Assembly: GCA_036001065.1 (NCBI GenBank)
Contig: DASYUQ010000015.1
Location: 1 to 36,388, forward strand
Reading direction: 5' to 3'
From: Candidatus Methylomirabilota bacterium
GTDB lineage: Bacteria > Methylomirabilota > Methylomirabilia > Rokubacteriales > CSP1-6
DNA length: 36,388 nt
The translations under genes were made by a program, and so were the position numbers. Of the stretch, positions 31,240-36,388 are shown one piece after another. Within the stretch, counting starts at the first letter, position 1. Each line of letters begins with the position of its first letter. Under the pieces are notes generated by a model. The model had not been told where the DNA came from and made no database searches. It worked only from the letters and a program-made list of their open reading frames with translations.

Positions 31240-32045
31240 TGAAGACGCGCAACGTCGGTGTCGTCGGCCTCGGCGCCATCGGCCGCGCGGTGTGCCGCGC
31301 GCTGGACGCGGGGATTCCAGGCCTCAGGCTCGCCGGCGCGCTGGCCCGCGACCGCGGGCGCGCCGATCGTTTCCTCCACGGGCTCGCCGGGCGCCCGCCC
31401 TTCCTGCCCCTCGACGACCTCATCGCCGCCTCCGAGCTCATCGTCGAGGCTTCGACGCAGGCCCATCTGGAGGAGATCGCGCCGAAGGCGCTGGGCGCCG
31501 GGCGCGATCTGGTCGTGCTCTCCTGTGGCGGACTCCTCGGACGCGGGGACTGGGTCGCGCTGGCGGAAGCCAACCGCTGTCGGATCTACGTGCCCTCGGC
31601 CGCCATCGCCGGTCTCGACGGCGTCAAGGGCGCGCGCGTCGGGACCGTCACCGCGGTGACGATGGAGACGCGCAAGCCCCCGCGGGGGCTGGCCGGGGCG
31701 CCGTGGATCGTGCAGAGCAAGATCGACCTGGACGCGATCACGGCCGAGACGCTCATCTTCGAGGGGGCCGCCACCGAGGCCTGCCGGGCCTTCCCGGCGA
31801 ACGTCAACGTGCTGGCCGCGCTGTCGCTGGCGGGGATCGGCCCTGACAAGACCCGGATCCGCATCTATGCGGTGCCGGGCCTCCAGATGAACGTGCACCG
31901 GGTCACGATGGAGGGCGAGTTCGGTCGGCTCGCGGTCGAGATCGAAAACGTCCCGTCGGAGAACCCGCGCACCGGCAAGCTCTCCTACCTCTCCACGATC
32001 GCGCTGCTGAGAGACCTCGGGGCTTCGCTGCGCGTCGGGACCTGA
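31236..32045 (+). CDS. nadX: Aspartate dehydrogenase (NadX family)
   Basis: A 269-residue oxidoreductase of the aspartate dehydrogenase family: Rossmann motif VVGLGAIGRAV (residues 9-19), EASTQAHLEEIAPKAL, VLSCGGLLG, SAAIAGLDGV, and the C-terminal domain with ANVNVLAALSLAGIGPDKTR and PSENPRTGKLSYLS. The enzyme oxidises L-aspartate to iminoaspartate with NAD(P)+, which can replace NadB in NAD synthesis; no nadA/nadC are adjacent, so a catabolic role is possible. ATG at 31236 (or 31239), with GAGG 7 nt upstream belonging to the GC-rich repeat, and ATGA overlap with a repeat-encoded micro-ORF. Confidence 0.88.
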   Translation: MMKTRNVGVVGLGAIGRAVCRALDAGIPGLRLAGALARDRGRADRFLHGLAGRPPFLPLDDLIAASELIVEASTQAHLEEIAPKALGAGRDLVVLSCGGLLGRGDWVALAEANRCRIYVPSAAIAGLDGVKGARVGTVTAVTMETRKPPRGLAGAPWIVQSKIDLDAITAETLIFEGAATEACRAFPANVNVLAALSLAGIGPDKTRIRIYAVPGLQMNVHRVTMEGEFGRLAVEIENVPSENPRTGKLSYLSTIALLRDLGASLRVGT

Positions 32046-32160
32046 CGGCCGAGGGCGGGCAGCCGTCCGAGACTCGTAACTTCTGGGTCTTGTGCCACCG
32101 CCGTACGAACAGCGTCCGTCGCGTGGTCGAGGACAGCTGCGCGCCCCCGGCCGCCCGGTT

Positions 32161-33096
32161 TCAGTGCGGCTGGGTGGCCTCCAGGTAGCGCTCGGCCTCG
32201 AGCGCGGCCATGCACCCCGTCCCGGCGGCGGTGACGGCCTGGCGATAGACGTAGTCCTGGACGTCGCCGGCGGCGAAGACGCCCAGAACGGAGGTCTGCG
32301 TCGTGCCGGGGACGACCTTGATGTAGCCGTTGGGCAGCAGGTCCACCTGGCTCCGGAAGATCTGGGTGTTCGGCTCGTGGCCGATCGCGATGAAGAGCCC
32401 GTCCACCGTCCGCTCGGTGAGGTCGCCGGTGGCGAGATTCTTGAGCCGCACGCCCGTGACCTTGCCCCGGCGGACGTCGAAGATGTCATCCAGGGTGCTG
32501 TTCCACACGAACGAGATCCTCGGGTTCTTGAAGGCGCGCTCCTGCATGATCTTGGAGGCCCGCAGCGCGTCCCGCCGGTGGACGACCGTGACCGCCCGGC
32601 CCAGACGCGAGAGGTAGAGCGCCTCCTCCATCGCGGAATCGCCGCCGCCCACGACCATGATGTCCTGATCCTTGAAGAAGAACCCATCGCAGGTGGCGCA
32701 GGTGCTGACCCCGCGCCCCATGAGCTTCATCTCGTTGTCGAGCCCCAGCAGCTTGGCCGAGGCGCCGGTGGCGATGATGACGGTGTGGCTCTCGTACTCC
32801 GTCTCCCCCACCCGCACCCGCAAGGGCCGGCGCCCGAAGTCCACCGCGGTCACGTCCTCGGCGATCATCTCGGTGCCGAAGCGCTCGGCCTGCTTGCGGA
32901 ACGTCTCCATCAGCTCCGGCCCCATGAGGCCGTCGACGAAGCCGGGATAGTTCTCGACCAGCGTGGTGAGCATCAGCTGACCGCCGGACTGCACGCCGGT
33001 GAACATGAGCGGCGCCAGGTTGGCCCGGGCGGCATAGATGGCTGCCGTGTAGCCCGCCGGTCCGGAGCCGACGATGATCACCTTGCGCGTCGTCAT
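32161..33096 (-). CDS. trxB: Thioredoxin-disulfide reductase
   Basis: A 311-residue flavoprotein: FAD motif GSGPAG (10-15), redox-active C133-A-T-C136, NADPH motif GGGDSA near 150-155 with HRRDALRAS, and the C-terminal FAD motif GVFAAGDVQD. It reduces thioredoxin with NADPH and may ultimately feed electrons to peroxiredoxins, including the seleno-peroxiredoxin at 36-515. ATG at 33096 with a strong AAGGAGG site. A GC-rich repeat array and two micro-ORFs lie directly upstream. Confidence 0.96.
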   Translation of the reverse strand: MTTRKVIIVGSGPAGYTAAIYAARANLAPLMFTGVQSGGQLMLTTLVENYPGFVDGLMGPELMETFRKQAERFGTEMIAEDVTAVDFGRRPLRVRVGETEYESHTVIIATGASAKLLGLDNEMKLMGRGVSTCATCDGFFFKDQDIMVVGGGDSAMEEALYLSRLGRAVTVVHRRDALRASKIMQERAFKNPRISFVWNSTLDDIFDVRRGKVTGVRLKNLATGDLTERTVDGLFIAIGHEPNTQIFRSQVDLLPNGYIKVVPGTTQTSVLGVFAAGDVQDYVYRQAVTAAGTGCMAALEAERYLEATQPH

Positions 33097-33116
33097 CGTC
33101 CTCGTGCCTCCTTACT

Positions 33117-33307
33117 CTAAGCTCGCCTCGGACGGCCAGGACTCTCTAGGTTCGCTCGCCTCGGGCGCAGGGTCGCCAGCTCCTGGCCGCCCTGCGGCTC
33201 GCCCAGCGGCCCCGGCCGTCCTGCGGCTCGCACGACTCGGTTCATCGGCTCGCCTCGGACGCGGGAGCCCCAGCCCCCGGCCGTCCTGCGGCTCGCACAT
33301 CCGTCAT
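33117..33307 (-). other. Two repeat-encoded micro-ORFs between the HAD gene and trxB
   Basis: Micro-ORF 1 (33242-33307, 21 aa, MTDVRAAGRPG...SEASR) starts 1 nt after the HAD gene stop (TAATATG). Its TGA overlaps the ATG of micro-ORF 2 (33117-33245, 42 aa, MNRVVRAAGRPG...), which ends in TAG 20 nt before trxB. GAGG lies 7 nt before the second ATG. Lengths match the pair upstream of nadX. Translation is unproven. Confidence 0.33.
33119..33298 (-). repeat. Composite GC-rich repeat array upstream of trxB
   Basis: On the minus strand: a full 65-bp unit (33234-33298), a shortened unit of about 30 bp, a variant unit starting GCGAGCCGCAGGGCGG, and a partial unit ending GTCCGAGGCGAGC just before the trxB ribosome site. 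Same element order and orientation-to-gene as the array before nadX, although internal bases differ. Confidence 0.9.
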
Positions 33308-33308
33308 A

Positions 33309-34067
33309 TTAGATGCGGTCCTCCGCCGCCAGGATACCCCGCAGTTCGGCCAGGTCGCGGATCTCGAACCGGGGCGGCGCCACCTCCGGCGGCAGCGCCA
33401 GGCCCTCGCGGTTGAGCCATGCGGCGTGCATGCCAACACGCTGGGCACCCAGCACGTCGATGTCGGCGCGATCGCCGACGAACAGCGCTTCCCCGGGTCC
33501 GACCCCGAGCCGCCGCAGGGCCTCATGGTAGATCGCCGGCGCGGGCTTGCGCCAGCCGACGGCATCCGAGACCACGACCGCGGTGAACAGGTCGGCGACG
33601 CCGGCCGTCTCGAGGATGCCGAGGGCCGTCGGCGTGTAGTCGAAGTTGGAGACGACGGCCAGGCGGTACCGCCGGGCGAGATCGGCCAGGAGCGGACCGT
33701 GGTGGCCGGGGAACTCCGCGACCTTGGAGAGCTCGCGCCGGTGGGTCTCCAGCAGGCTCTGCATCACGGCGCGCGGACAGGCGGTCGCGTCGAGGCCCAG
33801 GCAGCGGAAGAGCTCGGAGAAGCGCTCGGAGGCCGGGACCTCGCGGTGATCGATCGCCCGCCGGCGCTCGGCCTCCTGCCAGCTCTCGCTGAGGGCGGCA
33901 TAGAAGGCGTCGAGCGTCACCTGGGGCGCCAGGGCCTGGAGGAGCGGATGCAGGTGCCCGGCGGTGGAGCGGACCACGCGGCCGTCGAGCTGGATCGCGG
34001 GCAGGCGTTCGCGGTCGAAGTTCACCAGCGTGTCGAACAGATCGAAGAGCACTGCGCGGTAGGCCAT
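33309..34067 (-). CDS. HAD-superfamily hydrolase (subfamily IA)
   Basis: A 252-residue haloacid-dehalogenase-type phosphatase. Motif I DLFDTL (nucleophile D9, acid D12), motif II VVSNFD, motif III Lys in GWRKPAP, motif IV GDRADIDVLGAQRVGM. The helical cap at residues ~18-95 marks subfamily IA. Likely a small-metabolite phosphatase of unknown specificity. ATG at 34067, 5 nt after the DUF2203 stop; the open frame extends upstream but that part lacks homology. The native TAA is followed at once by the repeat array. Confidence 0.87.
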   Translation of the reverse strand: MAYRAVLFDLFDTLVNFDRERLPAIQLDGRVVRSTAGHLHPLLQALAPQVTLDAFYAALSESWQEAERRRAIDHREVPASERFSELFRCLGLDATACPRAVMQSLLETHRRELSKVAEFPGHHGPLLADLARRYRLAVVSNFDYTPTALGILETAGVADLFTAVVVSDAVGWRKPAPAIYHEALRRLGVGPGEALFVGDRADIDVLGAQRVGMHAAWLNREGLALPPEVAPPRFEIRDLAELRGILAAEDRI

Positions 34068-34072
34068 CGCGC

Positions 34073-34474
34073 TCAGAGGGGTTTCCGCGCGGCGTAGCCT
34101 TCGTCGAGGCCGTGCCAGTAGCGGATCTCGTGCTCGCCGCGCTTCCAACAGAGGTTCACTTCCTGGCCGCGGCGCAGATGGGGGAAGTCGACGAGGCCCA
34201 GCTCCAGGTCTTTGGGCACGCCCCCCAGGGCCAGAATCTCGTTGAGCGCCTCCTGGGTCTGCTCGACGAGCCGCTCGAGGCGCTGGCGCTCCGCCCGCCA
34301 CGCCTCTCGGTCGAGGACGGCGCCGCCCACCAGCATGATGCGCCGCTGCTCGGCATGCATGCGCTCCCGCACGGCGCCGGCCTCCCGGTGCCCCGCCATC
34401 ACGCGCTCCATGAGCTCCATGAGCGCAGGGATCAGCGCCTCCACCTCGGCGGGTGAGAAGTACCGGTCAGCCAA
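34073..34474 (-). CDS. DUF2203 family protein
   Basis: A 133-residue protein of the DUF2203 family (YFSPAEVEALIPALMELMERV at the N-terminus, a helical middle, then PKDLELGLVDFPHLRRGQEVNLCWKRGE and IRYWHGLDEGYAARKPL). Function unknown. It starts with TTG at 34474, overlapping the LutC-like stop by 8 nt. Short distances to both neighbours put it in the lutB-lutC operon. Confidence 0.85.
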   Translation of the reverse strand: MADRYFSPAEVEALIPALMELMERVMAGHREAGAVRERMHAEQRRIMLVGGAVLDREAWRAERQRLERLVEQTQEALNEILALGGVPKDLELGLVDFPHLRRGQEVNLCWKRGEHEIRYWHGLDEGYAARKPL

Positions 34475-35204
34475 CGAGCGGCGCGTCCACGAAGATGGCG
34501 TGCACCTCCTTCGGTCCGTGCACGCCGCGGGTCAGGGTGAGCTCGATGTCAGCCGTGCGGCTGGGCCCCGTGATGAAGTGAATGGCGCCGCCCCGCCACC
34601 CTGGCGGCTGGCCTTCATGCCACGATTCCAGGAAGACGCCGACCTGCTGGAGCGACTCGACCAGCGCGGTCCGATCGAAGACCGCGACGTGGTAGGGCGG
34701 CAGGAGCGAGGTGGACCGCGGGCGCCCGGCGCCCGACACCAGCACCAGCGTCCCCGTCTCGGCCACCGCCAGGTCGACGCCGGTGAGGCCGAGGTCGGCC
34801 TCGGCGACGTGGGCCCGCAGCCTGTTCCGCTCGGCCTCCGGGAGCCCGCCGGGTGGCATGAGGCGGGCCTCGAGATCCTGCGCCATCAGCGGGGCGCTGA
34901 GATCGGCGCGGAGCGCCGAGGGGTGCCAGGTGATCACGCGGCGCGCGCCCCGTTCTCGGGCCAGGGTGCCCACGATCTCCGGCACCTCGGTGAGCGACGG
35001 CACGCGGTAGAAGATACCGCCGACGCGCTCGAACTCGCGCCTGAAGACCTTCAGGGTCTCCGGCCAGCGCTCGGAGAGCTCGCGGCGGAGGGTCTCGGCG
35101 ATCCGCTGGGGGTGCGCGGGGCGCTCGGTCACGGACGCGGCGAAGAGACCCGAGGTCTTCCTCATCTCCCCGCGGATCCGGGCGAAGAACTCTTGTCGAG
35201 TCAT
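34467..35204 (-). CDS. lutC: LUD-domain protein (LutC/YkgG-like lactate utilisation)
   Basis: A 245-residue LUD-domain protein: VTWHPSALRADLS-like region, LGLTGVDLAVAETGTLVLVSGAGRPRSTSLLPPYHVAV, and the C-terminal FITGPSRTADIELTLTRGVHGPKEVHAIFVD typical of LutC. With LutA and LutB it oxidises L-lactate to pyruvate. ATG at 35204 overlaps the LutB-like stop (ATGA). The LutA component would be expected beyond the window. Confidence 0.88.
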   Translation of the reverse strand: MTRQEFFARIRGEMRKTSGLFAASVTERPAHPQRIAETLRRELSERWPETLKVFRREFERVGGIFYRVPSLTEVPEIVGTLARERGARRVITWHPSALRADLSAPLMAQDLEARLMPPGGLPEAERNRLRAHVAEADLGLTGVDLAVAETGTLVLVSGAGRPRSTSLLPPYHVAVFDRTALVESLQQVGVFLESWHEGQPPGWRGGAIHFITGPSRTADIELTLTRGVHGPKEVHAIFVDAPLVG

Positions 35205-36388
35205 GACTCGCGCTCCAGCTCGGCCCAGCGCTCGGAGAACGTGCGCGCCGCCACCGGCGGCAGATCGCGCGTCCGCGTCCAGCGGCCGAACAGGAGCGGC
35301 AGCCGGCGGATGGCGCCATCGCGCAGGAAGGGGCGTTGCAGCAGCCGCGCCAGGCGCGCCGACAGGCGATAGAGCGCTGGCCGGGTGAGCAGGCGGGCCA
35401 GGGCCTGGAACGCGATCCGTTCGGCCCAGGGCGCGGTCCTGCTCTGGACGCCGCCCTGGCGCAGCTCGATCAGCATGCGGGGAATGTCGATCCTCACGGG
35501 ACAGGCATCGGCGCAGGCGCCGCAGAGGGACGAGGCGTGGGCCAGCTCCTTGACCGACCCCTGGCCGTGCAGCATGGCCGTCAACAGAATGCCGATAGGC
35601 CCGGGATAGGTGTAGCCGTAGGCGTGGCCGCCGATCTGGCGGTAGACCGGGCAGACGTTCAGGCAGGCGCCGCAGCGGAGGCAGTAGAGCGCCTCCCGCA
35701 GCGGCCCGGCCAGCTGCTTGATGCGCCCGTTGTCGAGGAGCACGAGATGGAACTCGTCAGGGCCCTCCAGTTCGCCCGCCCGCCGCGGTCCCTGGATGAG
35801 GGTGGTGTAGACGGAGAGCTTCTGCCCCGTCGCGCTCTTGGCCAGGATGGAAAGGAAGATCATCAGATCGGTCATCGAGGGCACGACCTTCTCGACGCCC
35901 ATCACCGCGATGTGCACGCGGGGCAGCGAGGTCACCATCCGTCCGTTTCCCTCGTTGGTCACCAGCACCACCGTCCCCGTGTCGGCCACCGCGAAGTTGG
36001 CCCCGGTGATCCCGACCTCGGCCCGGAGAAACTTGTCGCGCAGCTCGTCGCGCGCGATCCGCGTGAGGACCTCGGGATCGGCGGCGACCTGACGCTTGAG
36101 CTCGCGCGAGAACAGCTCGGCTACCTGCCCCTTGGTCTTGTGGATTGCCGGCACGATGATGTGCGAGGGCTTCTCGTGCGCGAGCTGGATGATGTACTCG
36201 CCGAGGTCCGTCTCCACCGGCGTGATCCCGGCGTGGGCCAGCGCCTCGTTCAGCTCGATCTCCTCGGTCGCCATCGACTTGGTCTTGACCGCCATCCGCG
36301 CGCCCGCCCGCTTGGCGATCCCGAGGATGATGTCCCGCGCCTCCTCGGCCGTGACCGCGTAGTGGGCATGACCGCCCAGCCGCTCCAC
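35201..36388 (-). CDS. lutB: LutB-like iron-sulfur lactate utilisation protein, 5' end beyond the window
   Basis: The C-terminal ~395 residues of a LUD-domain plus ferredoxin protein. It shows GITGANFAVADTGTVVLVTNEGNGRM, HLVLLDNGRIK, then two [4Fe-4S] motifs: C236-x2-C-x2-C-x3-C-P and C289-x2-C-x3-C-P. The family is normally about 460-480 residues, so roughly 70 are missing; the GTG at the window edge is not taken as the start. It carries electrons in the LutABC lactate oxidation complex. Confidence 0.9.
   Translation of the reverse strand: MERLGGHAHYAVTAEEARDIILGIAKRAGARMAVKTKSMATEEIELNEALAHAGITPVETDLGEYIIQLAHEKPSHIIVPAIHKTKGQVAELFSRELKRQVAADPEVLTRIARDELRDKFLRAEVGITGANFAVADTGTVVLVTNEGNGRMVTSLPRVHIAVMGVEKVVPSMTDLMIFLSILAKSATGQKLSVYTTLIQGPRRAGELEGPDEFHLVLLDNGRIKQLAGPLREALYCLRCGACLNVCPVYRQIGGHAYGYTYPGPIGILLTAMLHGQGSVKELAHASSLCGACADACPVRIDIPRMLIELRQGGVQSRTAPWAERIAFQALARLLTRPALYRLSARLARLLQRPFLRDGAIRRLPLLFGRWTRTRDLPPVAARTFSERWAELERES

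Noticed and set aside
33112-33300. 61-residue frame MCEPQD... across the repeat array
   Set aside because: It is an alternative frame of the repeat without a GAGG site at suitable spacing; the RAAGR...SEAS frame is the one kept open in several arrays.
1-36388. TGA reassigned to Trp or Gly genome-wide
   Set aside because: TGA is the normal stop of many genes here, often overlapping the next start as ATGA or GTGA, and Trp is encoded by TGG. Recoding is local to two Cys positions.

Overview
This 36.4 kb window is very GC-rich (mostly G or C at third codon positions) and densely packed. Most genes overlap their neighbour by 4-8 nt or are separated by only a few bases. The mix of gene families (F420/FMN luciferase-like oxidoreductase, tripartite TRAP and Fe(III)-type ABC importers, several TPP enzymes, MmgE/PrpD, LutB/LutC-like proteins, UPF0282, DUF2203, TIGR02757, Memo) suggests an uncultured soil or subsurface bacterium of the Rokubacteria/Methylomirabilota or deltaproteobacterial type. 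That assignment is inference from gene content; there is no rRNA or tRNA in the window.

Layout. 36-8377 is on the minus strand: a peroxiredoxin read through an in-frame TGA, a UPF0282 metallo-beta-lactamase-fold protein, an SDR, a luciferase-like oxidoreductase, an alkyltransferase-like protein, a heterodimeric ABC exporter and a ketopantoate-reductase-like protein. Three nearly identical 90-bp MITE-like elements are interspersed. 8446-14493 is a plus-strand operon: inositol monophosphatase family, MmgE/PrpD family, and a complete Fe(III)/polyamine-type ABC importer. From 14557 to 31010 all genes are on the minus strand: a Pal-like lipoprotein, a 343-bp structured gap, two coupled TPP enzymes, a DctM/DctQ/DctP TRAP transporter, an uncharacterised Cys-containing protein, a 4Fe-4S protein, a second TGA-readthrough redox protein (PCYCGC family), a DUF1285-like protein, a Memo-family protein, an M20 peptidase, a GroES-like protein, a sodium:solute symporter, RmuC and TIGR02757. 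An aspartate dehydrogenase-like gene (31236-32045) is on plus. TrxB, a HAD hydrolase, DUF2203, LutC and a 5'-truncated LutB follow on minus.

Two things stand out. First, two genes carry an in-frame TGA exactly where their families have a redox Cys (U-S-T-C in the peroxiredoxin, U-S-L-C in the PCYCGC protein). Each TGA is followed at once by a hairpin that fits the bacterial SECIS model, so both are very probably selenoproteins. Second, a GC-rich intergenic repeat, with a 65-bp period where tandem, carries a Shine-Dalgarno-like GAGG 7 nt before an ATG and a short open frame whose TGA overlaps the next unit's ATG. Tandem copies therefore form a chain of ATGA-coupled micro-ORFs leading from one gene to the next (4Fe-4S gene to its neighbour; the nadX leader; HAD gene to trxB). 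The same repeat, alone or stacked with the MITE, has also become the C-terminal tail of two proteins.

Likely physiology: uptake of organic acids by the TRAP and ABC systems, decarboxylation or carboligation by the TPP enzymes, L-lactate-type oxidation by Lut proteins, and a selenium/thioredoxin-linked peroxide defence.
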